Shown piece after piece: positions 1 through 8,936 of a DNA stretch of 64,000 nucleotides (position 1 is the first letter of the stretch; the number at the start of each line of letters is the position of its first letter). The translations under genes were made by a program, and so were the position numbers. The notes beneath the pieces are model-generated. The model was not told the DNA's origin, made no database searches, and worked only from the letters and a program-made list of their open reading frames with translations. Origin of the DNA: Prodigiosinella aquatilis (GTDB lineage: Bacteria; Pseudomonadota; Gammaproteobacteria; Enterobacterales; Enterobacteriaceae); NCBI GenBank assembly GCA_030388725.1, contig CP128857.1, positions 682,001 through 746,000 of the forward strand, in the 5' to 3' direction.

Positions 1-47
1 GCGGCCATATCCTGAGCGGTTAATGCTGTGATTTGTTCTAGATTCAT
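1..47 (-). CDS. ispB: Octaprenyl diphosphate synthase IspB (N-terminal fragment, runs off window)
   Basis: Only the first 15 codons are present, read leftward from an ATG whose complement lies at 45-47. They give MNLEQITALTAQDMA, which matches my memory of the E. coli IspB N-terminus almost residue for residue. IspB makes the octaprenyl side chain of ubiquinone and menaquinone from farnesyl and isopentenyl diphosphate. Its divergent position upstream of rplU is the conserved enterobacterial arrangement, which supports the call despite the short fragment. Confidence 0.85.
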   Translation of the reverse strand, partial: MNLEQITALTAQDMA

Positions 48-200
48 TAGTCTGCCAGCTGGTTTCTTCAACATCGCCGTAAGATTGCTGTTTATCGGCA
101 TTTAAATGGGACTGTATAAATGATTGTACTTGAAAAATGACGTAGATAAATGGCAGTTAGTGGGTTGTATTCTTTTTCTTCATATTGGTTGATTCTGCTC

Positions 201-229
201 TTGTCATGAGGGGGTTTTTTGCGTAGAAT
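201..229 (+). promoter_or_regulatory. Sigma70 promoter of rplU-rpmA
   Basis: A TTGTCA -35 box at 201-206 and a TAGAAT -10 box at 224-229 are separated by exactly 17 bp. They are followed by a GC-rich discriminator (CGCGCCC), as is usual for stringently controlled ribosomal protein promoters. Transcription would begin near 236, leaving a leader of about 70 nt before rplU. Seen by eye only. Confidence 0.6.
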
Positions 230-303
230 TCGCGCCCTATTATGAATATTTATAGTGCGCTCTGAATAAATCAATATAGGGTGCGCGGGAAGCGGAGTTT
301 TAT

Positions 304-615
304 ATGTACGCAGTTTTCCAAAGTGGTGGTAAACAACACCGAGTAAGCGAAGGTCAAACCGTTCGCTTGGAAAAGCTGGACATCGCAACTGGTGAAGCTG
401 TTGAGTTTGACCAGGTTTTGATGGTTGCCAATGGTGAAGAAATCAAAATCGGCGTTCCTTTTGTCGATGGCGGTAAGATCAAAGCTGAAGTAGTTGCTCA
501 TGGTCGTGGTGAGAAAGTTAAGATTGTTAAGTTTCGTCGCCGTAAACACTATCGTAAGCAAGCGGGCCATCGTCAGTGGTTTACTGACGTGAAAATCACC
601 GGCATCAGCGCTTAA
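304..615 (+). CDS. rplU: 50S ribosomal protein L21
   Basis: This 103-residue protein has the complete bacterial L21 pattern: the MYAVFQSGGKQHRV start, a central beta-rich domain and a basic C-terminal stretch with KFRRRKHYRKQAGHRQ, which contacts 23S rRNA. L21 binds 23S rRNA in the large subunit near L20. The length equals the E. coli protein. It is the first gene of a two-gene operon with rpmA, whose start is 19 bp beyond the stop. The purine-rich GCGGAG 5' of the ATG serves as ribosome binding site. Recognition is secure. Confidence 0.98.
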   Translation: MYAVFQSGGKQHRVSEGQTVRLEKLDIATGEAVEFDQVLMVANGEEIKIGVPFVDGGKIKAEVVAHGRGEKVKIVKFRRRKHYRKQAGHRQWFTDVKITGISA

Positions 616-634
616 GTTTTAGGAGAGCGGATTA

Positions 635-892
635 ATGGCACATAAGAAAGCTGGCGGTTCAACTCGTAACGGCCGTGACTCAGAAAGTAAACGTCTTGGC
701 GTAAAACGTTTTGGTGGTGAATCAGTCCTGGCTGGCAGCATTATTGTTCGTCAGCGTGGTACCAAATTTCATGCTGGAAGTAATGTAGGTTGCGGCAGAG
801 ACCATACCCTATTTGCTAAGTCTACTGGCAAAGTGAAATTTGAAGTTAAAGGTCCGAAGAATCGTAAATATATAAGCATCGTTGCTGAATAA
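635..892 (+). CDS. rpmA: 50S ribosomal protein L27
   Basis: This 85-residue basic protein starts MAHKKAGGSTRNGRDS, the signature flexible N-terminal tail of L27. That tail reaches the peptidyl-transferase centre and contacts the tRNA acceptor ends. The body contains the conserved IIVRQRGTKFHAG motif. It lies directly behind rplU with its own AGGAGAG ribosome binding site, and a strong terminator follows it. The length matches E. coli L27. Confidence 0.98.
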   Translation: MAHKKAGGSTRNGRDSESKRLGVKRFGGESVLAGSIIVRQRGTKFHAGSNVGCGRDHTLFAKSTGKVKFEVKGPKNRKYISIVAE

Positions 893-919
893 TTATACAG
901 TTCAGGTCCATTGACTTAA

Positions 920-946
920 GCCCTGCAATTCGTTGCAGGGCTTTTT
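920..946 (+). terminator. Rho-independent terminator of rplU-rpmA
   Basis: A perfect 9-bp stem (GCCCTGCAA/TTGCAGGGC) closes a TTCG tetraloop and is followed by a T-tract. It sits 28 bp after the rpmA stop codon. Confidence 0.9.
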
Positions 947-984
947 ACATTCTGACAGAGCAGTATCACTGCATGGGTTGAATT

Positions 985-1935
985 ATGAAACAGAATGCTG
1001 GCATCGGATTTTGTTTGGCGTTAACCACCGCGATATGTTGGGGGGCCTTACCGATTGCGATGAAACAGGTTCTGGTGGTCATGGAACCCTACACCATTGT
1101 ATGGTACCGGTTTGTTATTGCCTTGGTGGGGTTGGGGATTGTGCTTTACTCCAAGGGCATGTTACCCAGGAGACGAGTTTTCCGCCACCGGCGTTGGTGG
1201 ATATTGTTACTTATTGCCAGTTGTGGATTACTGGGTAATTTTGTCTTGTTTAGTTCGTCATTGCAGTATTTAAGTCCAACGGCATCTCAGGTGATAGGGC
1301 AGCTTTCTCCTGTAGGCATGATGTTTGCCAGCGTACTTATATTAAAAGAAAAAATGAGATTTACGCAGACAATTGGGGCAGCGATTTTACTTTGTGGGTT
1401 GGTGATGTTTTTTAATACCAGTCTGACTGAGATTTTTACCCGCCTGACTGATTATACCTTAGGTGTCTTGCTTGGCGTTGGCGCTGCTGCTGCATGGGTT
1501 TCTTATGGTGTAGCGCAAAAGGTCCTGCTACAGCGTCTGACATCACCGCAAATTCTGCTTTTACTTTATGCACTTTGTGTCTTATTTATTACACCGTTGG
1601 CGAAGCCTGAGGTGATTTTCCAATTGAGTAGATGGCAGCTTATTTGTCTGTTGTTCTGTGGTGCAAATACGTTGATTGGTTACGGTGCGTTGGCTGAGGC
1701 CATGGCACGCTGGCAAGCTGCTCGGGTGAGTGCCATCATTACATTAACTCCTTTGTTTACCTTATTATTTTCTGAACTATTGTCATCGGTCTGGCCGACA
1801 ACATTTGATGTGCCGGTGCTTAATTTGTTGGGTTATATCGGTGCTTTTGTGGTTGTATCTGGTGCAATGTTCTCAGCCATTGGACATCGTATGATTTCAT
1901 CAAGGAAGCCATCAGGCCCGGTTAACAGCAACTGA
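985..1935 (+). CDS. yhbE: EamA/DMT-family inner-membrane transporter YhbE
   Basis: This 316-residue, very hydrophobic protein has about ten predicted membrane segments in two five-helix EamA halves. Examples are the segment starting at residue 9 (FCLALTTAICWGALPIAM) and repeated GA-rich helices near 155-170 and 280-295. The family exports or imports small metabolites; the substrate of YhbE is not known to me. It occupies the conserved slot between rpmA and obgE seen in E. coli, transcribed in the same direction but behind the rpmA terminator. The ATG at 985 gives a length close to E. coli YhbE (about 321). Confidence 0.88.
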   Translation: MKQNAGIGFCLALTTAICWGALPIAMKQVLVVMEPYTIVWYRFVIALVGLGIVLYSKGMLPRRRVFRHRRWWILLLIASCGLLGNFVLFSSSLQYLSPTASQVIGQLSPVGMMFASVLILKEKMRFTQTIGAAILLCGLVMFFNTSLTEIFTRLTDYTLGVLLGVGAAAAWVSYGVAQKVLLQRLTSPQILLLLYALCVLFITPLAKPEVIFQLSRWQLICLLFCGANTLIGYGALAEAMARWQAARVSAIITLTPLFTLLFSELLSSVWPTTFDVPVLNLLGYIGAFVVVSGAMFSAIGHRMISSRKPSGPVNSN

Positions 1936-2172
1936 TCTGAAGACGCTGTCGGTATTTATTATTGACATTGAATCCTTGCTGTTTATTTTTAATACAGATG
2001 AAATCCTTGAAGTAAGCGGGTACAATCAGCACCCTTTACCGGAATGGTTCTAACGCGTCGGTTTTTAATGATGTATGTTTTACATATATAAATAAGATGG
2101 TTACGCCAAATAGAACCAATAATTGCTGAAACAGATAGAGTGTTTTTCTATTGGTTTTTGCGGAGACAGTAA

Positions 2173-3348
2173 ATGAAGTTTGTAGATGAGGCCACGATTC
2201 TGGTTGTGGCAGGCGATGGTGGCAATGGTTGTGTCAGCTTCCGTCGAGAAAAATATATTCCTAATGGCGGACCGGACGGCGGTGACGGCGGTGACGGCGG
2301 TGACGTTTACCTGGTTGCAGATGAAAATCTGAATACCTTGATCGACTATCGCTTTGAAAAATCATTTCGGGCTGAACGTGGACAGAATGGTCAGAGCCGG
2401 GACTGTACTGGCAAGCGTGGCAAAGATATTACCGTGAAAGTTCCTGTCGGAACTCGTATCCAGGATAAAGGAACGGGGGAGGTGCTGGGTGATATGACCC
2501 GTCACCAGCAGCGTCTGATGGTAGCGAAGGGGGGGTGGCACGGGCTGGGTAATACTCGTTTCAAATCATCAGTTAATCGGGCGCCCCGTCAAAAAACCAG
2601 CGGTACTCTGGGTGAAGAACGTGAATTGATGCTGGAACTACTTTTGCTGGCGGATGTTGGTATGTTGGGGCTACCCAATGCCGGTAAGTCTACATTTATC
2701 CGTGCTGTTTCTGCAGCAAAACCTAAAGTCGCTGATTATCCATTCACTACGTTGGTCCCGAGCCTGGGTGTGGTGCGTATGGATAGCGAACAAAGTTTTG
2801 TGGTGGCGGACATTCCGGGTCTGATCGAAGGCGCTTCGGATGGTGCTGGCCTGGGGATCCGTTTCCTTAAGCATCTGGAGCGTTGCCGTGTTCTGTTGCA
2901 TTTGATCGATCTGGCACCGATAGATGAATCTGATCCGATTGAAAATGCCCGGATTATCGTGAATGAACTTCAGCAGTACAGTGCTGCACTGGCAGAAAAA
3001 CCGCGTTGGTTGGTTTTCAATAAGGTTGATCTTCTGGATAAGGTTGAGGCTGAAAGGCTAGCTAAAGAAATTGCTGAATCTATGGGCTGGGAAGGGAAGT
3101 ATTATCTAATTTCTGCAGCTAGCCGTGAAGGTGTTAATGCACTGTGCTGGGATGTGATGAATTTTCTCAATACACAGCCTAAAGCATTGGCTGCTACAGA
3201 AGAAGCGGCTTCTGAAAAAGTAGAGTTCATGTGGGATGACTATCATCGTGAACAGCTCGAGGCGGCCAAAGCGGAAGCTGAAGATGATTGGGATGATGAT
3301 TGGGATGAAGGTGACGACGAGGGCGTTGAAATCATTTATCACAAATGA
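2173..3348 (+). CDS. obgE: Obg-family GTPase ObgE/CgtA
   Basis: This 391-residue GTPase is associated with late 50S assembly, the stringent response and chromosome segregation. The N-terminal Obg fold (residues 1-158) is glycine rich, with the repeated GGDGGDGGDV stretch that forms its type II helices. The G domain follows: G1 GLPNAGKS near 166-173, G3 DIPG near 213-216, and G4 NKVD near 283-286. The C-terminal tail is strongly acidic (DDWDDDWDEGDDEG), as in enterobacterial ObgE. The length agrees with E. coli (390). It ends at a terminator shared with the convergent dacB gene. Confidence 0.97.
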   Translation: MKFVDEATILVVAGDGGNGCVSFRREKYIPNGGPDGGDGGDGGDVYLVADENLNTLIDYRFEKSFRAERGQNGQSRDCTGKRGKDITVKVPVGTRIQDKGTGEVLGDMTRHQQRLMVAKGGWHGLGNTRFKSSVNRAPRQKTSGTLGEERELMLELLLLADVGMLGLPNAGKSTFIRAVSAAKPKVADYPFTTLVPSLGVVRMDSEQSFVVADIPGLIEGASDGAGLGIRFLKHLERCRVLLHLIDLAPIDESDPIENARIIVNELQQYSAALAEKPRWLVFNKVDLLDKVEAERLAKEIAESMGWEGKYYLISAASREGVNALCWDVMNFLNTQPKALAATEEAASEKVEFMWDDYHREQLEAAKAEAEDDWDDDWDEGDDEGVEIIYHK

Positions 3349-3396
3349 TTGCCGACGACATTCTCGTTAATGAATTTGCTTGTGATTTGTTGATTT

Positions 3397-3434
3397 TTCC
3401 CTTATCTGCGCAGGTAGATAAGGGAATTTTTTAA
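3397..3434 (+). terminator. Bidirectional terminator between obgE and dacB
   Basis: A long inverted repeat (TTCCCTTATC...GATAAGGGAA) with a T-run on the right and an A/T-rich flank on the left lies between two convergent genes. It could stop transcription from both sides. Confidence 0.8.
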
Positions 3435-3447
3435 GTAAGATAAATGG

Positions 3448-4881
3448 TTAGTTGTTTTGATAGATATCTTTATACAGATGGCTTTCAAAACGAACGAGAG
3501 GAATGCGTCGGGATTTCTGATCTTTCGGCGGAACAGCATAACCGGAAATGTATTGCACAAAGGCCATGTGCTGTCCGCTGGCGGTAGTAATAAACCCAGC
3601 CAGATTATAGACGCCTTGTAATGACCCGGTTTTCGCGGAAACTTTTCCGTCAACTCCAGCCTCATGTAAACCAGCGCGATAGCGTAATGTGCCATCGTAT
3701 CCCGCCAGTGGCAGCATCTTGATATAATTCAGCTCGCTATCATGCTGAGCGATATATTGCAGTACCTGCATCATCGTGACTGGTGCTATTAGGTCATGTC
3801 GTGATAATCCGGAACCATCCACAATAATACTGTTATTTAAATCGATTCCGGCTTTTTGCAGCAGGATCTGACGTACTGCATCAGCCCCAGCTCGCCAGGT
3901 GCCCGGTACTTTAAAACGCTCATGACCAATAGTCCGAAAGACAGTATCCGCGATCATATTGTCTGACTTCTTGAGCATAGTTGTCAGTAATTCATGTAGG
4001 GGTTCTGATTGTGTTTGGGCCAGAATGGTTCCTGCGGGGTTGGGTTGAGTTTGGCGACGTAGGTTACCGTCCATGCGGATGCCTGCCTGCAGCAACTCAT
4101 CTTTCACAATGGCCCCTGCATAGCTTGCGCCATCCTGAATGGCAAACGCCAGCGGTAGCGGTTCCGCTCGCTGTGTCAGACATCCGGTCAGCGTAAAACG
4201 ATTTAATTCACCGGGCACGACATCCAGTTCGCAATATTTCGCATCAGGAGAGCCTTTAGCCAGCGTTCTGACTTCACTGAATATGTGTACCGGATAATAT
4301 GAGGCTACGCGAATAAAAGCGTTGTCACCTGGTCGGGGGGCACTGTAAAGCGAAACAGAAAAGCAGTTACGATCAACAATGGCAGCGCCAGGCGGTGCAC
4401 TGAAGCATTGCGTCATATCATTCCAGGGCCAACCTGGTGCTTTGTCATGACTGGCAAAAATGGAAGTATCAATCAGCACATCACCAGAAATTTCGTGGAT
4501 TCCACGTTTTTTCAGATTTTGCACCATATCGCGTATTTCCTGGCGAGTTAACGTAGGATCTCCACTGAAACGGATAATCAGATTACCCCTTAGAACACCG
4601 TTGGTTACTGCGCCGTGACTTTCCATCGTGGTAATAAACCGATAATCGGGACCTAACTGAAGCAATGCCGCCAGTGCGGTAATGATTTTTTGTGTACTGG
4701 CCGGTAATGACATCTGCTGACTGTGGTAGTTAATCACTGGTGTCGATGCCCCGATTTTTTGCACAATCAGCGCCAGATTGGCGCCACTAGGCAAATATTG
4801 TATATGATTCTCTATGGGAGCAGCGTTGGCATGCAGAATAAAAGCACAGGTAAGTCCAGCAACAATCGATGAAAAACGCAT
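3448..4881 (-). CDS. dacB: D-alanyl-D-alanine carboxypeptidase/endopeptidase PBP4
   Basis: This 477-residue periplasmic class C penicillin-binding protein trims pentapeptides and cleaves meso-DAP cross-links in peptidoglycan. A signal peptide of about 20 residues (hydrophobic core IVAGLTCAFILHANA, cleavage after ANA) starts the protein. The three catalytic motifs are visible: SxxK as STQK near residue 62, SxN as SDN near 304, and KTG (SAKTGSLQG) near 417. The large insertion between the first two motifs is typical of PBP4. The length is identical to E. coli DacB. It is divergent from greA and convergent with obgE, as in E. coli. Confidence 0.96.
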   Translation of the reverse strand: MRFSSIVAGLTCAFILHANAAPIENHIQYLPSGANLALIVQKIGASTPVINYHSQQMSLPASTQKIITALAALLQLGPDYRFITTMESHGAVTNGVLRGNLIIRFSGDPTLTRQEIRDMVQNLKKRGIHEISGDVLIDTSIFASHDKAPGWPWNDMTQCFSAPPGAAIVDRNCFSVSLYSAPRPGDNAFIRVASYYPVHIFSEVRTLAKGSPDAKYCELDVVPGELNRFTLTGCLTQRAEPLPLAFAIQDGASYAGAIVKDELLQAGIRMDGNLRRQTQPNPAGTILAQTQSEPLHELLTTMLKKSDNMIADTVFRTIGHERFKVPGTWRAGADAVRQILLQKAGIDLNNSIIVDGSGLSRHDLIAPVTMMQVLQYIAQHDSELNYIKMLPLAGYDGTLRYRAGLHEAGVDGKVSAKTGSLQGVYNLAGFITTASGQHMAFVQYISGYAVPPKDQKSRRIPLVRFESHLYKDIYQNN

Positions 4882-5148
4882 AATCTCAGCTAAGAACAGG
4901 GTAACGTGTGGTCATACTACGGCGCAATAAGGGTTAAAGTAAACGATGACCCTTGTGGAACTCTAGGGTAAAATACGTATCAAAATGCAACATGGTGTCT
5001 AACCTGGAAGTTTTGTTCTGGGCTAGGGCGCTTTTGCTTGCCTTAATTGTCAGGGAACACTGGCTACAGACACTCCGTCGCAGTTGATTGTATAGCGCCA
5101 GGATGATGGCTATTTGATTTGTACGGATTTTTTAGAGGTATTGACAAT

Positions 5149-5628
5149 ATGAAACAATTTCCGATGACGTTGCGTGGTGCCGAAAAATTACGCGAAGAAC
5201 TGGAATATTTGAAAAGTGTTCGTCGTCCTGAAATTATTTCAGCGATTGCGGAAGCTCGTGCACACGGTGATTTGAAGGAAAACGCTGAATATCATGCGGC
5301 ACGTGAACAGCAAGGTTTCTGTGAAGGTCGTATTCAGGAAATTGAAGCCAAGCTTTCCAACGCACAGGTGATTGATATCACTAAAATGGCTGCCAATAAT
5401 GGCCGTGTGATTTTTGGTGCAACAGTGAGCGTAATGAACCTGGACAGTGAGGAGGAACAGACCTATCGCATTGTGGGTGATGATGAGGCCGATTTTAGAC
5501 AAAACCTCATTTCTGTGAATTCTCCTATTGCTCGAGGCCTCATTGGTAAGGAAAAGGACGATATTGTCACAATCCGTACCCCGGGTGGGGATGTGGAATT
5601 TGAAATTCTGAATGTTAAATATATTTAA
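5149..5628 (+). CDS. greA: Transcript cleavage factor GreA
   Basis: This 159-residue protein enters the RNA polymerase secondary channel and stimulates cleavage of backtracked RNA. The N-terminal coiled coil (residues 1-75) carries the acidic tip GDLKENAEY, including the Asp/Glu pair that coordinates the catalytic magnesium. The C-terminal globular domain ends in a beta-rich region with RTPGGDVEFE. The open frame extends 10 codons upstream to a TTG. I chose the ATG at 5149 because it gives the family length (158 in E. coli) and follows a TTAGAGGT ribosome binding site. Confidence 0.96.
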   Translation: MKQFPMTLRGAEKLREELEYLKSVRRPEIISAIAEARAHGDLKENAEYHAAREQQGFCEGRIQEIEAKLSNAQVIDITKMAANNGRVIFGATVSVMNLDSEEEQTYRIVGDDEADFRQNLISVNSPIARGLIGKEKDDIVTIRTPGGDVEFEILNVKYI

Positions 5629-5676
5629 TTCTTGCAGATCTGATGGTTAAATCGACAAAGTTTGTAAAGAAAAGAA

Positions 5677-5703
5677 AAAGGCCGTTTACGGCCTTTTCTC
5701 GCA
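5677..5703 (+). terminator. Terminator between convergent greA and yhbY
   Basis: The hairpin AAAAAGGCCG-TTTA-CGGCCTTTT is symmetrical, with A-run and T-run flanks, so it can act in both directions. Confidence 0.85.
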
Positions 5704-5756
5704 CCCATGGTCATGGCACTTTGCTGTGAAAACAAGGTGACCTGAACCTAAAAGTG

Positions 5757-6050
5757 TTATCGTGGCAACACTATTCTGCGTTCTTTTGCAGCACGATAGA
5801 GTACTAAAGTGTGACCAATAACCTGTACATTACTGGCGCGGGTTTCTCTCAGGATGGCATCGACGATCAAACCTTTGGTTTCACGATCCTCCGTAGCAAT
5901 TTTTACTTTGATCAGTTCGTGGTGTTCTAAAGCTTGTTCGATCTCAGCCAGGACACCTTCAGTAAGGCCATTATTGCCTAACATTACGACTGGCTTTAAC
6001 GGATGTGCCAGACCTTTTAGGTGCTGTTTTTGTTTATTACTTAGATTCAT
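5757..6050 (-). CDS. yhbY: CRM-domain RNA-binding protein YhbY
   Basis: This 97-residue CRM-domain protein associates with pre-50S particles. It shows the N-terminal motif LSNKQKQHLKGLAHPLKPVV and the conserved GxxG-type loop LGNNGLTEGV. The open frame has 13 more codons upstream (from 6089), but the ATG at 6050 reproduces the E. coli start MNLS and length, so I use it. It is divergent from rlmE, 143 bp apart, and both act on the large ribosomal subunit. Confidence 0.94.
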   Translation of the reverse strand: MNLSNKQKQHLKGLAHPLKPVVMLGNNGLTEGVLAEIEQALEHHELIKVKIATEDRETKGLIVDAILRETRASNVQVIGHTLVLYRAAKERRIVLPR

Positions 6051-6193
6051 TGTCTTTTTTTGCTTAGGTTGGGATTGAAAACGGGCCATTCTACCGCCAT
6101 CTGATGATTATCACCAATTGGACTGTGTCATTTGGTTGTCATTGAGACGTTTTATTCACCGAACGCGCTTTTTTAATAATAGTTGGAAAATTG

Positions 6194-6823
6194 ATGGCTA
6201 ACAAAAAGCGTTCTGCAAGTTCCAGCCGCTGGTTGCAGGAACACTTTAGCGATAAATATGTGCTGCAGGCGCAGAAAAAAGGGCTCCGCTCGCGCGCTTG
6301 GTTTAAACTTGATGAAATACAGCATACCGATAAGCTATTCAGACAGGGAATGACTGTTGTGGATTTAGGGGCAGCGCCTGGTGGATGGTCACAGTACGTT
6401 GTCAGCCAAATCGGCGAAAAAGGGCGTATTATCGCTTGTGATATTCTGTCTATGGATCCTATTGTCGGAGTCGATTTTCTTCAAGGGGATTTTTGTGATG
6501 AATTAGTTCTGAAGGCTCTTTTGGAAAGAGTCGGCAGTGATAAGGTTCAGGTGGTGATGTCTGACATGGCCCCGAACATGAGTGGTACACCGGCAGTGGA
6601 TATACCCAAAGCGATGTATCTTGTGGAATTAGCATTGGATATGTGCCGGGATATATTAGCGCCAGGCGGAAGTTTCCTGGTGAAAGTATTTCAGGGAGAA
6701 GGGTTTGATGAATATCTGCGAGAAATTCGCTCCCTGTTTACAACGGTAAAGATTCGTAAGCCAGATGCCTCGCGTGCCCGGTCCCGTGAGGTGTACATCG
6801 TAGCGACAGGGCGCAAAGTGTAG
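6194..6823 (+). CDS. rlmE: 23S rRNA 2'-O-methyltransferase RlmE (FtsJ/RrmJ)
   Basis: This 209-residue SAM-dependent enzyme 2'-O-methylates U2552 of 23S rRNA in the A loop. The SAM motif VVDLGAAPGGWSQ (near 50-62) and the K-D-K-E tetrad are in place: K in RAWFKLDE, D in VMSDMAPN, K in FLVKVFQGEG and E in SREVYIV. The ATG at 6194 is preferred over the in-frame TTG just before it because it gives the E. coli length. ftsH follows 47 bp downstream in the conserved, heat-shock-associated rlmE-ftsH operon. Confidence 0.97.
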   Translation: MANKKRSASSSRWLQEHFSDKYVLQAQKKGLRSRAWFKLDEIQHTDKLFRQGMTVVDLGAAPGGWSQYVVSQIGEKGRIIACDILSMDPIVGVDFLQGDFCDELVLKALLERVGSDKVQVVMSDMAPNMSGTPAVDIPKAMYLVELALDMCRDILAPGGSFLVKVFQGEGFDEYLREIRSLFTTVKIRKPDASRARSREVYIVATGRKV

Positions 6824-6870
6824 TACCCTAACGTTATTTTTTAACACAGTTGTAATATGAGGTTAATCCC

Positions 6871-8817
6871 TTGAGTGACATGGCGAAAAACCTGATCCTC
6901 TGGTTAGTCATCGCGGTTGTGCTGATGTCGGTATTCCAGAGCTTTGGGCCCAGCGAGTCGAATGGCCGTAGGGTGGATTATTCAACCTTTTTAACTGAAG
7001 TGAATCAGGATCAGGTTCGTGAAGTACACATTAATGGACGTAAGATCAGTGTCGTCAAAAAAGACAGCACGCAATATACGACTTATATCCCTGTCAACGA
7101 TCCCAAGCTGTTGGATAACCTTCTGACTAAGAATGTGAAAGTTGTTGGTGAGCCACCTGAAGAACCGAGCCTGCTGGCTTCTATCTTCATTTCCTGGTTC
7201 CCGATGCTGTTGCTGATTGGCGTTTGGATTTTCTTCATGCGTCAAATGCAGGGAGGGGGTGGCAAAGGTGCCATGTCCTTTGGTAAAAGCAAGGCGCGGA
7301 TGCTGACTGAAGATCAGATCAAGACGACATTTGCTGATGTTGCTGGTTGCGATGAAGCTAAAGAAGAAGTCAGTGAACTGGTAGAGTACCTGCGTGAACC
7401 TAGCCGTTTTCAGAAGCTTGGCGGTAAAATCCCGAAAGGTATTCTGATGGTAGGTCCTCCCGGGACGGGTAAGACGCTGCTGGCTAAAGCAATTGCCGGT
7501 GAAGCGAAAGTGCCTTTCTTTACTATTTCCGGGTCCGATTTTGTAGAGATGTTTGTTGGCGTCGGTGCGTCTCGTGTGCGTGACATGTTCGAACAAGCCA
7601 AGAAAGCTGCTCCTTGTATCATTTTTATTGATGAAATTGACGCTGTAGGGCGTCAGCGTGGGGCAGGTCTGGGCGGCGGGCATGATGAACGTGAACAAAC
7701 ACTGAATCAGATGCTGGTCGAAATGGATGGTTTTGAAGGTAACGAAGGTATCATTGTTATCGCGGCAACCAACCGTCCTGATGTACTGGATCCCGCGTTG
7801 TTACGACCAGGTCGTTTCGACCGACAGGTGGTGGTGGGATTACCGGATGTACGTGGCCGTGAGCAGATTTTGAAGGTTCATATGCGCCGCGTTCCTTTAT
7901 CTCCGGATGTTGATGCTTCAGTGATCGCACGTGGTACACCGGGTTTCTCTGGGGCTGATTTGGCTAACTTGGTTAACGAGGCTGCCTTATTTGCGGCCCG
8001 TGGCAACAAACGTGTTGTTTCTATGGCTGAGTTTGAAAAGTCTAAAGATAAGATCATGATGGGAGCGGAGCGACGTTCTATGGTCATGACTGAGGCACAG
8101 AAAGAATCCACTGCGTATCATGAAGCGGGCCATGCCATTATTGGTCGCCTGGTTCCAGAACATGACCCCGTGCATAAAGTGACGATTATTCCGCGTGGAC
8201 GTGCATTAGGGGTAACGTTCTTCCTGCCCGAGGGGGATGCTATCAGCGCCAGTCGCCAAAAACTGGAGAGCCAGATTTCTACGCTTTATGGCGGTCGTTT
8301 AGCCGAGGAAATTATTTTCGGTTCTGAGCACGTATCTACAGGGGCTTCAAACGATATTAAAGTGGCTACATCTATTGCCCGCAATATGGTGACTCAGTGG
8401 GGGTTTTCGGAAAAACTGGGTCCTTTGTTGTACGCGGAAGAAGATGGAGAAGTATTTCTGGGTCGTTCTGTAGCCAAGACGAAACATATGTCTGATGAAA
8501 CTGCCAGAATTATTGATCAGGAAGTTAAGGTACTGATCGAGCGTAATTATCAGCGTGCCCGTGAATTGTTGATGGCAAATATGGATATCCTGCATTCAAT
8601 GAAAGATGCATTGATGAAATATGAAACCATTGATGCTCCGCAAATTGACGATCTGATGGCACGAAAAGAAGTCCGTCCTCCAGCGGATTGGGAGGAATCA
8701 GCATCGAATAGTCATTCTGATAATGGTGGCGCTCCCAATATGCCAACGCAAGGCGGCGATGAGCCAAGTACACCCAACCAGGGTAATACGGTATCAGAAC
8801 AGCTAAACGATAAATAA
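6871..8817 (+). CDS. ftsH: ATP-dependent membrane zinc metalloprotease FtsH
   Basis: This 648-residue inner-membrane AAA+ protease degrades LpxC, sigma32, SecY and other membrane proteins. Two transmembrane segments (about residues 8-25 and 100-120) flank a periplasmic domain. The AAA domain has Walker A GPPGTGKT, Walker B IIFIDEID and the SRH region. The zinc protease motif HEAGH is near residue 418. The start is a TTG at 6871 (LSDMAKNL), the same unusual start known for E. coli; a MAKNL start four codons later is the alternative. The C-terminus is a Ser/Gly/Asn-rich tail. Confidence 0.97.
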   Translation: MSDMAKNLILWLVIAVVLMSVFQSFGPSESNGRRVDYSTFLTEVNQDQVREVHINGRKISVVKKDSTQYTTYIPVNDPKLLDNLLTKNVKVVGEPPEEPSLLASIFISWFPMLLLIGVWIFFMRQMQGGGGKGAMSFGKSKARMLTEDQIKTTFADVAGCDEAKEEVSELVEYLREPSRFQKLGGKIPKGILMVGPPGTGKTLLAKAIAGEAKVPFFTISGSDFVEMFVGVGASRVRDMFEQAKKAAPCIIFIDEIDAVGRQRGAGLGGGHDEREQTLNQMLVEMDGFEGNEGIIVIAATNRPDVLDPALLRPGRFDRQVVVGLPDVRGREQILKVHMRRVPLSPDVDASVIARGTPGFSGADLANLVNEAALFAARGNKRVVSMAEFEKSKDKIMMGAERRSMVMTEAQKESTAYHEAGHAIIGRLVPEHDPVHKVTIIPRGRALGVTFFLPEGDAISASRQKLESQISTLYGGRLAEEIIFGSEHVSTGASNDIKVATSIARNMVTQWGFSEKLGPLLYAEEDGEVFLGRSVAKTKHMSDETARIIDQEVKVLIERNYQRARELLMANMDILHSMKDALMKYETIDAPQIDDLMARKEVRPPADWEESASNSHSDNGGAPNMPTQGGDEPSTPNQGNTVSEQLNDK

Positions 8818-8856
8818 TGGTATAGCAACCTGTATTGTTGATCTCTGTGATTTGTA

Positions 8857-8881
8857 AACCCCGGCTTGCCGGGGTTTTTTA
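8857..8881 (+). terminator. Terminator after ftsH
   Basis: A compact GC-rich stem (AACCCCGGC/GCCGGGGTT) is followed by a run of T's, 40 bp after the ftsH stop. Confidence 0.9.
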
Positions 8882-8936
8882 CTGGAGTTTAATGGTTCTA
8901 GCAGTATAAAAATGGTCGTGGTTTTGAGGAATGAAT

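Noticed and set aside
6991..7698. 235-codon minus-strand frame opposite ftsH
   Set aside because: Antisense shadow of a highly conserved gene, with no recognisable domain.
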